A program made the position numbers and the translations under genes. From positions 62,001 to 126,000 of the forward strand of contig NZ_SMAC01000001.1 in the NCBI RefSeq assembly GCF_004342115.1: a stretch of 64,000 nucleotides of DNA, in the 5' to 3' direction. Shown here one piece after another: positions 18,901 to 28,267 of this stretch. Under the pieces are notes generated by a model. That model ran no database searches. It had not been told where the DNA came from and worked only from the letters and a program-made list of their open reading frames with translations. This DNA is from Mannheimia haemolytica (GTDB lineage Bacteria > Pseudomonadota > Gammaproteobacteria > Enterobacterales > Pasteurellaceae). Numbering within the stretch: the stretch's first letter is position 1; each line of letters opens with the position of its first letter.

Positions 18901-19288
18901 TTGGATCTACCATTTATTATTGTGTGCCTATTTCCCTGAAAAAACGGTGAAATTCTATTACCGAGAGGGTGAGCAAGTTGGTGTGTTGAGCTTTGAAACC
19001 GTCTCGCAGATAGAGGCATTATCGCAATTAAGCATTTATTTGAATGCTTATTTGGACGGATTATCGCAAGCCCAGTTAGTGATCTACGACCGAATTGAGG
19101 AATATCTCAAAGGTGATGGCACAAACAGCGAACAAGTTCTTATCGATTTAGCAGAGAAAGATGAGCGAGACGGCAGCTATCTCCATCGGCTTCTCGCTCA
19201 AACTAAAGAGCTGGATTCTCAAGCGATTCACCAACGTACTCAAAGCTGGTTTAGCTTAATGAATCAGAAAATAGCGAAAGGCGATTAA
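15998..19288 (+). CDS. recC: Exodeoxyribonuclease V gamma chain RecC
   Basis: RecC is the Chi-recognising subunit of the RecBCD helicase-nuclease, which processes double-strand breaks for RecA. The 1096 residues are close to the normal size. Family motifs include FTLYQSNQISSLAEML at the start, ILIQSQGMAQWLQMQIAE near residue 35, RIFIFGISSFSPLQL near 240, IIVMSPDINKYAPYIDAVF near 405, VICLLGMNEADFPRQ near 668 and the inactive-nuclease-domain segment ELISFVQNPIRFFFLKVLGI near 820. The upstream arrangement comNOPQ-recC matches H. influenzae. It is followed by an uptake signal at 19291, a small palindrome and then ptrA; recB and recD are not in the window. Confidence 0.96.
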   Translation: MFTLYQSNQISSLAEMLVKIQQVNPLEDPFEPETILIQSQGMAQWLQMQIAELNGVMGNCDFLYPTTFLWQQYRLLFPELPKENIFERSSLVWRIMRLLPSCLTLSEFAPLKRYLGDQPNKEQYQLKLYQLSAKIAELFDQYLVYRPHWLVSWEEGNLQAIENEIKIATAAKPIDFDLIRADMKWQSHLWQQIVSDLQSESDEQVFTTSHRAYLQQNYFAKLDDLTETEKAKLPKRIFIFGISSFSPLQLAVFKKLSEHCDIHLFFFNPSEKYWGDSVEEKVWQKLALSHKISQDDLDNLLAEQRNKLLNLWGKQGRDFLAQLIEFEPNTIDVFVEPEENSNLNKLKKQIFSLENDATITDLTADNSLQIHSCHSPMREVEVLHNQLLNLFEQDSTLLPKDIIVMSPDINKYAPYIDAVFSRYNTGNRDPRYIPFSLSDQAFTQVDPIIHSFLQLLAMKESPFNAEELFDLLEVNAIQTRFGFSTEDIHTLRVWVRNAGVRSGVEIEQPHWQNYNSWENGLNRLLLGSSLKEEQGIWENTLAFGDSYGLNAELVGRLASFIEALLAWVNFLQTPQPLAAWQQAIKNLTADLYQENAENAASILLLNNVNDQIIEQISATHFSDDLQIEVLALLFEQQLSQHSQQLNFLVGRVNFATLLPMRAIPFKVICLLGMNEADFPRQQQINSFDLMQYAPKKGDRAKRDDDRYLFLEALLSAQQMFYISYIGQSQKDGKEMLPSILVSQLLDAMNEALTPECKQQLSDEVEVLVRKQPLSVFSKKNFTHPRDHAYNAEWIIKPTVAVQDFLSEPLTNESVASLELDELISFVQNPIRFFFLKVLGISFNTYDDTIDESEIFEMSGLDNYRILNELLTINLAQQQRFFAEEQLKGNLPASYFAQIATQDLIGKITEMQAALSHYLASESRILSVNREVELERQTLTLNGNIANLYQNEVVLWRVGHLRDKDKIQTWIYHLLLCAYFPEKTVKFYYREGEQVGVLSFETVSQIEALSQLSIYLNAYLDGLSQAQLVIYDRIEEYLKGDGTNSEQVLIDLAEKDERDGSYLHRLLAQTKELDSQAIHQRTQSWFSLMNQKIAKGD

Positions 19289-19290
19289 CT

Positions 19291-19300
19291 ACAAGCGGTC
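19291..19300 (+). repeat. DNA uptake signal sequences, Apl type (representative)
   Basis: ACAAGCGGTC followed by an AT-rich tail (TTTTTGGCTGAAAATTTGC) is a full uptake signal. Other exact 9-mers on the plus strand begin at 3361, 4000, 11330, 13022, 15787, 21646, 26518, 27608, 31329, 33236, 51684, 60369 and 62158. Complements (ACCGCTTGT) begin at 1111, 31378, 37107, 39492, 47554 and 59875. They mark naturally transformable Pasteurellaceae of the Apl branch. Confidence 0.93.
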
Positions 19301-19329
19301 GTTTTTGGCTGAAAATTTGCAAAATGAGA

Positions 19330-19349
19330 AGGCGAATAATAATTCGCCT
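19330..19349. repeat. Intergenic palindrome between recC and ptrA
   Basis: AGGCGAAT (19330-19337) pairs with ATTCGCCT (19342-19349). It belongs with the dispersed hairpin family and has no T-tract. Confidence 0.5.
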
Positions 19350-19423
19350 ACCTATAAAAATAGAATTTTTTCCGTATTTTACTGTCAATTTATTACTACA
19401 ATGCTAATTTCAAAAGGAGATGT

Positions 19424-22369
19424 ATGAAATTATCTTTTCTTACCCAATTCGTTGCAGCGGCTTTTGCCCTCAATGTGATGACTTACCCTGCATTTGCGGA
19501 AGTTGCAAAAAATTCTGAAAAAACGACCGCTAGTCAACCCCAATCCCAACTCGGTTTTGAGCTGATTAAACAGAGCATTAACAAAAGCCCGAATGATAAA
19601 GCGATTTATCAAGGTATTAAACTTGATAATGGAATGGAAGTGCTACTGATTTCCGACAGTCAAGCGAATAAATCGTTGATGTCTGCCATTATTCCGATTG
19701 GCTCAATGGATGACCCGATTTCTCAGCAAGGTTTAGCCCACTATCTTGAGCATATGATCTTGATGGGCTCGAAAAACTATCCGGAAACCAACAGCTTAGA
19801 CGGTTTTTTAACCAAAAATGGCGGTATGAATAATGCCTCGACTGCTTCTCACCGCACGGCGTATTATCTACAAGTCAATAACGAAGCCTTTAGCGAAGCG
19901 GTAACACGACTGGCGGATACGTTAGCTTTCCCGTTATTGCTGGAAACCAACGCCAAGAAAGAGGTTAATGCGGTCAATGCGGAGATGGTGCGAGCTAAAT
20001 CGCACGATGGGCATTTATTGCACAGTGTTAATTTAGCCACCGCAAACCCGGCTCATCCTGCTACCAAATTTGCGGTAGGCAATAAAGAGACGTTATCTGA
20101 CAAGCCGGATAGCAAATTACAAACCGAGTTGGAGCAATTTTATAAACAGCATTATTCTGCGAATCTGTTTAAAGTGGTGCTTTATTCCAATCAATCGATT
20201 GAGCAGATGGCAAAATTGGCAGCCAACACTTTAGGCAAAATGGAAAACAAACATTTCAGCATACCGCAAACCGCTGAGCCACGTTATCGTGATGAGGACA
20301 AATCGGTATTTATTCAATATAAGCCGGTGAAATCCAACAAAATGTTAGTCATTGGCTTTGATTTTCCGAATGACGAAATGCAGTTTAAGCACAAAACCGG
20401 TAAATATATTGCTTATATGTTAAACAATAATACCGACGGCACGCTTTCGGATTACTTGATTAAACAGGGGTTGTCTGACGGCGGTATTGAGGCGGTTAGC
20501 AGTGCCAATATCGGGCGGGATCGAGGCTCGTTTGACATCTATATTGAACTGACAGACAAAGGTTTGAGCGAGCAAGATCAAATTATTTCATTGGTTTTCC
20601 AACAAATTGAGAAGATCAAACAAGAAGGCATTCAAGAGAGCTATTTTAGCGAAGTGAAAGAGAGCCTGAAGCAGGATTTCCAACATTTGCAAGTGGAAAA
20701 AAATATGGATTTCGTGGAATTTATTGCCGATCAAATGCTCCATTTCCCGTTAGAACACGTTATCGATCAGCCTTATCTGACCGAAACAATGGATAACGAG
20801 GCAATTAAAGCAAAATTGGCGGCAATGAATATTGATAATGCCCGCATTATGTTAGTCAGCGATACTGCCAAAACCGACAAGAAAACCCCTTATTTTGAAG
20901 CAGGTTATTCGGTGGCAAAAATCACGCAAGAACAAAAGCAAAAATGGCTGGATTTCAGTAAAAATCCACAGCTCAATTTGCCTGAATTGAACCCGTATTT
21001 CACTACCGATTTTACCTTAAACAAGGTCGAAACCGGCTTAACTAAACCGAAATTGATTAACGACCAAGCGGGGAATTTAATCTATACAATGCCGAGCGTG
21101 TATTTTACCAATGAACCGAAGGCTAAAATCGGCGTTGGCTTTAATATTCGCCCGAGAAAAGATGACTTAAAGAGCCTGACCGCAGCGTCTATTTTGGGTT
21201 ATATGAACAATTTAGCCCAAACCAAGTTAGATTTTCAGTCTTCGGTGGCGGGTATGAATTTAAGTTTAGCTCCGGCGGCAAACGGTTTAGCCTTAAGTGC
21301 AGAGGGTTATACCCAAAATCTGGCTAAATTAATGCTAGACAGCGTAAAACAGTTCAGCCGCTTTGAGTTTAACGAAGACGTGTTGGCACAGGCTAAACAA
21401 CGTTTGCACCAAGAGCTGGATCGTAACGAAAAAGAAAACAGCCTTAATCAAGCTAATGCAGCATTAAGCCGTTTTGCCTCTTACCCTTATTTTGATGTGC
21501 CGAAACAGCGTGAGATGATTGATAGCATTACCCTTGCGGATATTGAGCAACTACGCCAGCGAATTTTGCAGCAGAGCAGCGGCTTTAAGTTGTTATCGGT
21601 GGGGAATTTGTCGGCTGAGCAGGTTTCTGCTCTGGCAGAGGATTTACAAGCGGTCATAAAAAACCAAAAATCTGCAAATGCTACCGGACAGTATGTGGAT
21701 GTGAGTACCAGTCAGCGTAAGATTAATGTGATTAAAAGCGTGCCGAATGAAGATAATGCGTTGCTAATGGCATTTATGCCGAACGGCTATAACGAGCTGG
21801 AAAGCCTTACTCGAGCCAAATTGCTCAGAAGCATTATTTCCCGTTGGTATTTTGATGATTTGCGTACTGATAAGCAACTAGGCTATGTGGTTTATGCGAC
21901 AGATAATATCATCGGGAAAACCGCCGGTATCCAGTTTATGGTACAAAGCCCGAATACCACACCGGCAGGGATTTTAGAGCATAACGAACGTTTCTTTACA
22001 CAAAGTTTCGAACGTTTAAAAAATCTATCTGATGAGGAATTTGGAAAATATCGTGATAGCCTAGTGGAAAAACTGCAATATAAACCGGAGTCTTTAGCGG
22101 AAGAGTTTTCTGAGTTCGGTTCAGACTTTAGCAGAAATAACCCGAAATTTGACCGCTTGCAACAGGTGATCGAATTAACCAAAGCACTCACCAAAGCAGA
22201 TATTGTGGCATTTTACCAAAAAGCTGTGATTGAAAAGCAAGGCTTCGTGTTTGTCAGCCAAGCTGTCGGCACCAAAACCAAAGCTGAAGACGTTGCGAAA
22301 TTTGACGGTTTTGAACAGATCGAAAGCATTGAAAAGCTACAACGAGAGTTTGAGATTAAGGATTATTAG
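19424..22369 (+). CDS. ptrA: Protease III (pitrilysin), periplasmic zinc peptidase
   Basis: This M16-family metallopeptidase degrades small peptides in the periplasm. The 981-residue precursor has a signal peptide ending near YPAFA. The inverted zinc motif HYLEHM (HxxEH) lies at about residue 106 with the third ligand Glu in NAVNAEMVRAK about 77 residues on. The C-terminal half contains the inactive M16 domain with the substrate-handling segment DDLRTDKQLGYVVYA. In many gamma-proteobacteria ptrA lies between recC and recB; here it follows recC, but recB is not in the next position. The start has AAAAGGAG upstream, and a strong bidirectional terminator lies at 22390. Confidence 0.95.
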   Translation: MKLSFLTQFVAAAFALNVMTYPAFAEVAKNSEKTTASQPQSQLGFELIKQSINKSPNDKAIYQGIKLDNGMEVLLISDSQANKSLMSAIIPIGSMDDPISQQGLAHYLEHMILMGSKNYPETNSLDGFLTKNGGMNNASTASHRTAYYLQVNNEAFSEAVTRLADTLAFPLLLETNAKKEVNAVNAEMVRAKSHDGHLLHSVNLATANPAHPATKFAVGNKETLSDKPDSKLQTELEQFYKQHYSANLFKVVLYSNQSIEQMAKLAANTLGKMENKHFSIPQTAEPRYRDEDKSVFIQYKPVKSNKMLVIGFDFPNDEMQFKHKTGKYIAYMLNNNTDGTLSDYLIKQGLSDGGIEAVSSANIGRDRGSFDIYIELTDKGLSEQDQIISLVFQQIEKIKQEGIQESYFSEVKESLKQDFQHLQVEKNMDFVEFIADQMLHFPLEHVIDQPYLTETMDNEAIKAKLAAMNIDNARIMLVSDTAKTDKKTPYFEAGYSVAKITQEQKQKWLDFSKNPQLNLPELNPYFTTDFTLNKVETGLTKPKLINDQAGNLIYTMPSVYFTNEPKAKIGVGFNIRPRKDDLKSLTAASILGYMNNLAQTKLDFQSSVAGMNLSLAPAANGLALSAEGYTQNLAKLMLDSVKQFSRFEFNEDVLAQAKQRLHQELDRNEKENSLNQANAALSRFASYPYFDVPKQREMIDSITLADIEQLRQRILQQSSGFKLLSVGNLSAEQVSALAEDLQAVIKNQKSANATGQYVDVSTSQRKINVIKSVPNEDNALLMAFMPNGYNELESLTRAKLLRSIISRWYFDDLRTDKQLGYVVYATDNIIGKTAGIQFMVQSPNTTPAGILEHNERFFTQSFERLKNLSDEEFGKYRDSLVEKLQYKPESLAEEFSEFGSDFSRNNPKFDRLQQVIELTKALTKADIVAFYQKAVIEKQGFVFVSQAVGTKTKAEDVAKFDGFEQIESIEKLQREFEIKDY

Positions 22370-22389
22370 AGAGTTATTAGAGAGAGTTA

Positions 22390-22410
22390 GGGGCGAAAAA
22401 TTTTCGCCCC
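22390..22410. terminator. Bidirectional terminator between ptrA and hbpA
   Basis: GGGGCGAAAA (22390-22399) pairs with TTTTCGCCCC (22401-22410), with T's following on the plus strand. The genes on both sides converge here, so it can end both. It is a member of the GGGGCG palindrome family. Confidence 0.75.
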
Positions 22411-22417
22411 TCATTTT

Positions 22418-24064
22418 TTAATCCACAATTTTCACCGGATATAAGTAAGTATATCCGAACGGACTTTGTTTGTAGCCTTCAACACGTTTGCTGGTTGGGG
22501 CAAAGTTAATTGAGTGAGCCACGTTAATCCACGGAGCTTGCTCTCTTAAGATAACCTGTGCCTGCTCGTATAACTTAGTACGTTCTGCTTTATCAGATGA
22601 GACTAATGCTTTTTCTAATAACGCATCTAACTCAGGGTTAGTAAAGCGAGCATAGTTACTGTTGCCGATATTTGGCGTGCCGAATAGTGGCGATAAGAAG
22701 TTATCCGGATCGCCGTTATCGCCCGACCAACCGTAAGTTCCGGCGGTTAATTCACCGGCTTTGGTACGCTTGATGTAATCACCCCATTCATAGGTGACTA
22801 ATTTTGCTTTTACGCCGATTTTTTCCCAGTCGGCTTGAATAATTTCAGACATACGGCGTGGGTTCGGGTTAGAAGCACGCACCACAGGCTGCACCCATAA
22901 TTCGGTTTCAAAACCGTTCGGGAAGCCTGCTTCAGCTAATAGTTGCTTCGCTTTTTCCACGTTATATTCTGAATCCGCTAAGCTGTCGTTATAGCCCCAA
23001 ATGGTTGGCGGAAGTGGGTTTTTCGCCGCAAAACCGTTACCTTGGTAAACTACATCAATAATCGCTTTTTTATCCACTGCTAAGTTTAACGCTTGGCGAA
23101 CTTTCACGTTATCAAACGGAGCTTTTTCGGTATTGAATGCCACATAAGCAATGTTCAAACCCGGTTGAGAAAGTAAATTGATTTTCGGATCATTTTTCAT
23201 TTTCTCAATGTCGGTTGCATTTGGGAAGTCCATTAAATCACATTGACCGGATTGTAATTTCGCATAACGGGTTGTTGCATCCGGCACGATCTCAAAAATC
23301 AAACGGTCAATGTCAGGCTTACCTTTCCAATACTCTTTGTTTGCTACATAACGACTGGCTTGGTCTAGCACATAACCGCTAAACACAAACGGACCTGTGC
23401 CGATTGGCGTGGTATCTACCGCTTCAGGTATGCCGGCTTTCATCATTTTATCCGCATATTCCGCCGAATAAATGGAGGTGAAATCCATACCAAGGCTGGA
23501 TAAGAATGACGCATCACGTTTGGTTAAGGTAATACGAACGGTGCTGTCGTCCACTTTTTCCACCGATTTCAATAATGTCGGGAATTTCATTGCGTTGAAA
23601 TACGGATAAGTGCCGTTAGAGACGGTGTGATACGGATGATTTTTATCTAACTGACGGTTAAATGAAAATACTACATCGTCCGCATTCAATTCACGGCTTG
23701 GAGTGAAGTCTTTGTTTGAATGGAATTTCACGCCTTTGCGTAATTTAAAGGTGTAAGTTAAGCCGTCTTCGCTGATTTCCCAGCTTTCTGCCAATGCCGG
23801 TTCAATATCGGTTGTACCCGGCACAAATTCCACCAAGCGGTTGTAAATTTGTTGCGAGCTGGCGTTATAAGATAAACCGTCCATCATTAAAATCGGGCTA
23901 AAACCGGTTGGCGAACGGCTAACGCAGTTTACAAAGGTTTTCTCGGTTTGCGGTTTTGCTGCTGCCGCAGTAGGTTTATTTTCGTTGCTTTTATCATCGC
24001 AAGCCGCTAGAGCTAATACCGCTAAAACGCTTGCACTAATTTTGGTTAACGTTGGAAATTTCAT
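22418..24064 (-). CDS. hbpA: Haem/glutathione-binding lipoprotein HbpA (GbpA)
   Basis: HbpA of H. influenzae is an SBP_bac_5 lipoprotein first described as haem-binding and later shown to deliver glutathione to the Dpp permease. This 548-residue protein has a lipoprotein signal ending LALAAC (Cys21). It resembles HbpA along its length: LVEFVPGTTDIEPALAESWE near 80, HPYHTVSNGTYPYF, TPIGTGPFVFSGY near 220, NVKVRQALNLAVDKKAI near 325, NPLPPTIWGYN and GWSGDNGDPDNFLSPLF near 445. It is divergent from hxuC across a 294-bp region containing Fur-like boxes, which fits iron or haem control. The ABC permease genes are not adjacent. The frameshifted gene at 11626 is a paralogue without a lipobox. Confidence 0.9.
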   Translation of the reverse strand: MKFPTLTKISASVLAVLALAACDDKSNENKPTAAAAKPQTEKTFVNCVSRSPTGFSPILMMDGLSYNASSQQIYNRLVEFVPGTTDIEPALAESWEISEDGLTYTFKLRKGVKFHSNKDFTPSRELNADDVVFSFNRQLDKNHPYHTVSNGTYPYFNAMKFPTLLKSVEKVDDSTVRITLTKRDASFLSSLGMDFTSIYSAEYADKMMKAGIPEAVDTTPIGTGPFVFSGYVLDQASRYVANKEYWKGKPDIDRLIFEIVPDATTRYAKLQSGQCDLMDFPNATDIEKMKNDPKINLLSQPGLNIAYVAFNTEKAPFDNVKVRQALNLAVDKKAIIDVVYQGNGFAAKNPLPPTIWGYNDSLADSEYNVEKAKQLLAEAGFPNGFETELWVQPVVRASNPNPRRMSEIIQADWEKIGVKAKLVTYEWGDYIKRTKAGELTAGTYGWSGDNGDPDNFLSPLFGTPNIGNSNYARFTNPELDALLEKALVSSDKAERTKLYEQAQVILREQAPWINVAHSINFAPTSKRVEGYKQSPFGYTYLYPVKIVD

Positions 24065-24272
24065 ATTATTCTCCGCTTAATCTTAGGATTAACTTACGAA
24101 GATTACCTTTTCCACAATGAGGAGTAAAGAACAAAAAGCATTTTGTTATAACGAAATGATATAAAAAATAAAGTACGGATGCTTATTTTTCAAAATTTCA
24201 GATAAGAAAGGAAAGATAGTAGCTAATTCTTAAGATAACCCTATTTTAAACGTGTATATAAAACCTTCATAT

Positions 24273-24323
24273 ACAAATAATTCTCATTAGCTAATTGATA
24301 GCAATTCTCAATAGTGTTATATT
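24273..24323 (+). promoter_or_regulatory. hxuC promoter with two Fur-like boxes
   Basis: TTGATA (24295-24300), a 17-bp spacer and TATATT (24318-24323) form a good sigma-70 promoter. Two sequences resembling the 19-bp Fur box in reverse orientation overlap it: 24273-24291 (CTCATTAGC end) and 24295-24313 (covering the -35). Repression by Fur-iron is inferred. The rest of the divergent region toward hbpA (24065-24272) is AT-rich with no clear further site. Confidence 0.6.
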
Positions 24324-24358
24324 ATTGCTCTACCTTATACCTAAAAAGAGGAGTAAGA

Positions 24359-26497
24359 ATGCAACTTTCTAAACTATCCCTTGCGATTACTGTTAGTTTA
24401 TTCTCTGCAAATATTTTTGCAAATCAATCCATAGAATTAGATACCGTCAACGTCATTGCCACCCGTGATCCAAGTAAATTTGCTGATACGCCACAAAAAC
24501 AAACTAAAGATGCACTTTTGGTAAAACAAGCGACGAGTGTGGCGGTGGCATTAAAAGCGTTGCCGAATGTGGATGTGCAAGGAGGGGCCCGTGCGATTGC
24601 GCAGAAGCCGTCTATTCGTGGGTTGAGCGATAATCGTGTTGTGCAGGTGATTGACGGAGTGCGTCAGAATTTTGATTTGGCTCACCGTGGTTCTTATTTT
24701 GTGCCGATGTCATTGATTCAAGAAATTGAAGTAATCAAAGGCCCAAGCAGTTCGTTGTGGGGGAGCGGTGCCTTAGGTGGTGTGGTGGCAATGCGCACAC
24801 CGAATGCGTTGGATTTATTGAAAAATAATGACAAATTCGGGGCAAAAATCCGTCAAGGTTATCAAACGGCGAATAATCTTTCCGAAACCGAAGCCTCGGT
24901 GTTTGCAGCAAATGATCGGTTTGATGCCTTGCTGAGTGGTTTCTACAATAATGCTGACAATTTGCGTAGTGGTGAAGGCAGGGAGCTGAATAACACCGGC
25001 TATAAGCAAGCCGGTGGCTTGGTAAAATTCGGTTGGCAACTGAATGAGGCAAACCGTGTGGAGCTTTCACACCGTGAGAGCCAATTTAAGCAAACAGCAC
25101 CAAGTAACAATGATGTCGAAAATCAATTTACCACTGCAGACATCAACGCCAAAATTGCGGCGTGGCACGCAGCCAATCCGCCTTCAACACCGAATTTCTT
25201 TGCGAAATTAGCGGCATTTTATGGCGGTTTGGGCGCACAATTTGGTAGCGTGAGTTATTTGAGCGATCAAAAAATTAACGATAAAAGCACCGCACTTAAC
25301 TACTATTTCAACCCGAGCAATCCTTATGTCAATGCGCAAGTGACAGTCTATCAAAACAGCACCACGGAAAAAGAGCAACGTAAAGTGAGTGGTGTGGAAG
25401 ATCGAACCAAATTAACCACGCGCGGCATCAATCTGCGTAACCATTCCGAATTGCCTTGGTTCTCGTTGGTCTATGGTGTGGATTATATGCAGGATAAAGC
25501 CGACACCGAGCGTGGCACAAACAATAGTGATGCCCGCTATCGTTCTAATCCGTATCAAGCAAAATCCAATACGACAGGTGCATATTTAATCGCCCATATT
25601 CCGCTTTGGGGCGAAAAACTGCTGTTCTCGCCGAGTGTACGTTATGACCGTTTCAACACCTCAAGCGAGGCGGTGAAATACCAAGACAGCCATTGGTCGC
25701 CGGCGGCAAAATTGACATGGAAAGCGACAACTTGGTTAGATTTTACCGCAAAATATAATGAAGCCTTCCGTGCGCCTTCAATGCAAGAGCGTTTTACAGG
25801 CGGTTCGCACTTTGGTACTCAAGGACAGGGCGGTGCACCGATTATCAATATTTTTGTACAAAACCCGAATTTACGTCCTGAAACTGCGAAAAATAAAGAG
25901 ATCACTGCCCATGTGCATTTTGATGATCTGATCACACAAGGGGATAAATTCAGCGTTGAAGCCACTTATTTCCGTAACGATGTGAGGGATTTCATCAATC
26001 TTCAACTTTACAAAGCCAATCCGGCAAGCCCGATGGAAGTGATTCCAACCCGTTCGCAATATCGCAATGTAACCAACGCACGATTAAGCGGTGTGGAGTT
26101 ACAAACCCAATATCAAACCGAGCGTGTTACGTTCTTGGCAAACTACGGCTCAACCAAAGGTAAAGATAAAGACAGCGGAGAAGCCTTGTCGAACATTGCT
26201 GCAAGCAAAATCGGCTTTGGGGTCAATTATGCCGTGGTGCAAGACAAATTCACGGTGGGGGCAAACGTAACCCGTTATCAAGCACAACATCGTGTGCCGA
26301 AAAACCACGGTGTGACTTACCAAGGCTATACGCTGACCGATCTACACGCCACTTACGCCCCATTAAAAGGCGAATGGAAAAACCTGCGTTTAGACTTGGC
26401 GGTTGAAAACCTATTCGATAAAAAATACCAACCGGCATTCAGCTTAATGGAAGGCAGCGGTCGTAATGTGAAACTCAGTGCGGCTTACAGCTTCTAA
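24359..26497 (+). CDS. hxuC: TonB-dependent haem receptor HxuC
   Basis: HxuC is the outer-membrane TonB-dependent receptor that takes haem released from haemopexin by HxuA. ATG 24359 is chosen because AGGAG lies just upstream and a signal peptide follows (MQLSKLSLAITVSLFSANIFA), giving 712 residues. The TonB box is near LDTVNVIATRD. The plug shows VDVQGGARAIAQKPSIRGLSDNRVVQVIDGVRQNFD and IEVIKGPSSSLWGSGALGG. The barrel ends DLAVENLFDKKYQPAFSLMEGSGRNVKLSAAYSF with the terminal Phe expected of outer-membrane proteins. It is followed by hxuB and hxuA, the H. influenzae order. An uptake signal sits in the 70-bp hxuC-hxuB gap. Confidence 0.9.
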   Translation: MQLSKLSLAITVSLFSANIFANQSIELDTVNVIATRDPSKFADTPQKQTKDALLVKQATSVAVALKALPNVDVQGGARAIAQKPSIRGLSDNRVVQVIDGVRQNFDLAHRGSYFVPMSLIQEIEVIKGPSSSLWGSGALGGVVAMRTPNALDLLKNNDKFGAKIRQGYQTANNLSETEASVFAANDRFDALLSGFYNNADNLRSGEGRELNNTGYKQAGGLVKFGWQLNEANRVELSHRESQFKQTAPSNNDVENQFTTADINAKIAAWHAANPPSTPNFFAKLAAFYGGLGAQFGSVSYLSDQKINDKSTALNYYFNPSNPYVNAQVTVYQNSTTEKEQRKVSGVEDRTKLTTRGINLRNHSELPWFSLVYGVDYMQDKADTERGTNNSDARYRSNPYQAKSNTTGAYLIAHIPLWGEKLLFSPSVRYDRFNTSSEAVKYQDSHWSPAAKLTWKATTWLDFTAKYNEAFRAPSMQERFTGGSHFGTQGQGGAPIINIFVQNPNLRPETAKNKEITAHVHFDDLITQGDKFSVEATYFRNDVRDFINLQLYKANPASPMEVIPTRSQYRNVTNARLSGVELQTQYQTERVTFLANYGSTKGKDKDSGEALSNIAASKIGFGVNYAVVQDKFTVGANVTRYQAQHRVPKNHGVTYQGYTLTDLHATYAPLKGEWKNLRLDLAVENLFDKKYQPAFSLMEGSGRNVKLSAAYSF

Positions 26498-26567
26498 TGT
26501 CTTTAACGGAAGACGGCACAAGCGGTCGTTTTCCGGTTATTTTTTGCAATATTAAAAGGGAGTTACT

Positions 26568-28256
26568 ATGAAATTTTATCCGTCGCTGATCGCAAGTGCG
26601 GTCAGTTTTGCCGTTGTTTTGAGTGGACAAGCGGCAGCGAATGTGCCGGATGCCGGCTCGTTACAGCGTGAATTAGACCAACGTCAAGCTCAACAAAAAG
26701 TCAAACCGAGTGGCGAATGGTTTAATCAAGCGGCAAAAGCACCTTATACCGCAACGGACGGTCAAGAACTGACATTTCCATTAACTCAGGTACAAGTTTT
26801 TGATTGGACCAACCAAGAAATCTCTACCCCGGAATTAGCCCCGATTTTGGCAAACTATGTGGGTAAAGCGGTTTCGCTGACCGATTTAAGCAACTTGGCA
26901 AATGAGATCACCGAGTTTTATCGCAGCCACAATTATCTGGTGGCAAAAGCCATTTTACCGCCACAGGAAATTGAACAAGGTAAGGTGAAAATCCTGTTGT
27001 TTAAAGGCAATGTCGGTGAAGTGCGGTTACAAAATCAGAGTGCTTTAAGCGATAAATTTGTTGCACGCCTTGCCAACACCACAGTGAATGGTTCGGAATT
27101 TATCCTAAAAGACGAGCTGGAAAAATTTGCCCTCACGATGAATGATGTTCCCGGGGTGAATACCGGCTTGGAGCTTTCTGCCGGTAAGCAAGCAGGCGAG
27201 GCGAATTTGCTGATTAAGCTCCAAAATGCCGAGCGTTTCTCAGGCTATGTATCGGCAGATAACCAAGGCAATAAAAATACCGGACGTTACCGTTTAGCCA
27301 CAGGGATAAAAGCCAATAATCTGATAGGTTGGGGCGATGAGTTGAAAGTGGATTTGATGAGTTCCAACAACGCTAATTTAAAAAATGCGCGTTTGGATTA
27401 TTCGAGCTTGATTGACGGCTACGCTACCCGTTTGGGCTTAACGGCGAATTATCTCGACTACGAATTAGGCGGCAACTTTAAAGCCCTGCAATCCCAAGGG
27501 CATACTCACAATCTTGGGGCTTATGTGTTGCACCCGACAATCCGCTTGCCGGATTTTCGGTTAAACACCAAAGTCAGCTTTAATCATCAACGTTTAACCG
27601 ACAAACAACAAGCGGTCAATGTGGCACAAAAACGCCAAGTAAACAGCTTAACGGTGGGCATTAACGGGTCGTGGAATTCGCTTAAAGACGGCACAAGCTA
27701 TTTCTCTCTGTCTGCCTTGTTCGGCAATTTAGCTAACCACACCAATGAGCAAGCGCATTATGTGGCAACAGATTTTCAGCCCAAATCCCGTTTTACGGTC
27801 TATCAATACAGCCTGTCTCACGAACAAGCGCTGCCAAAATCCTTTGCCTTCAACCTTGGCGTGAATGGGCAGTTTGCGGATAAAACCCTCGACAGCTCAC
27901 AAAAAATGTTACTGGGCGGTTTATACGGCGTGCGTGGTCATCAAGCCGGTGTCGCTTCGGTGGACGAGGGGCATTTAGTGCAAACCGAACTCAAGCATTA
28001 TTTACCGCTCTTTTCCAAAAGCCTGCTGACCAGCTCGGTCTTCTATGATTATGGGTGGGGAAAATACTATAAACATAGCGGATTTTTGGCGCGTGGTGTA
28101 AACAATAGCGTGAAATTACAGAGTATCGGAGCAGGGCTTTCGCTCTCTGAAGCAGGCAGTTATGCCATTAACGCCAGTGTTGCCAAACCGCTGGGTAAAA
28201 AAATCGAGAATGCAGATAAACACCAATTCTGGTTCTCCGCCATCAAAACCTTTTAA
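26568..28256 (+). CDS. hxuB: Two-partner secretion outer-membrane transporter HxuB
   Basis: HxuB is the TpsB (FhaC/ShlB-like) barrel that secretes HxuA across the outer membrane. The 562 residues are the usual size for HxuB. A signal peptide ends near GQAAA. Two POTRA domains follow (about residues 70-220; the first includes FPLTQVQVFDWTNQEISTPE and FYRSHNYLVAKAILPPQEIEQGKVKILLFKG). The barrel contains the TpsB signature VRGHQAGVASVDEG near residue 467 and ends HQFWFSAIKTF. It lies 11 bp before hxuA, so the transporter and its substrate are co-translated in one operon. Confidence 0.92.
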   Translation: MKFYPSLIASAVSFAVVLSGQAAANVPDAGSLQRELDQRQAQQKVKPSGEWFNQAAKAPYTATDGQELTFPLTQVQVFDWTNQEISTPELAPILANYVGKAVSLTDLSNLANEITEFYRSHNYLVAKAILPPQEIEQGKVKILLFKGNVGEVRLQNQSALSDKFVARLANTTVNGSEFILKDELEKFALTMNDVPGVNTGLELSAGKQAGEANLLIKLQNAERFSGYVSADNQGNKNTGRYRLATGIKANNLIGWGDELKVDLMSSNNANLKNARLDYSSLIDGYATRLGLTANYLDYELGGNFKALQSQGHTHNLGAYVLHPTIRLPDFRLNTKVSFNHQRLTDKQQAVNVAQKRQVNSLTVGINGSWNSLKDGTSYFSLSALFGNLANHTNEQAHYVATDFQPKSRFTVYQYSLSHEQALPKSFAFNLGVNGQFADKTLDSSQKMLLGGLYGVRGHQAGVASVDEGHLVQTELKHYLPLFSKSLLTSSVFYDYGWGKYYKHSGFLARGVNNSVKLQSIGAGLSLSEAGSYAINASVAKPLGKKIENADKHQFWFSAIKTF

Positions 28257-28267
28257 GGAGACAATTT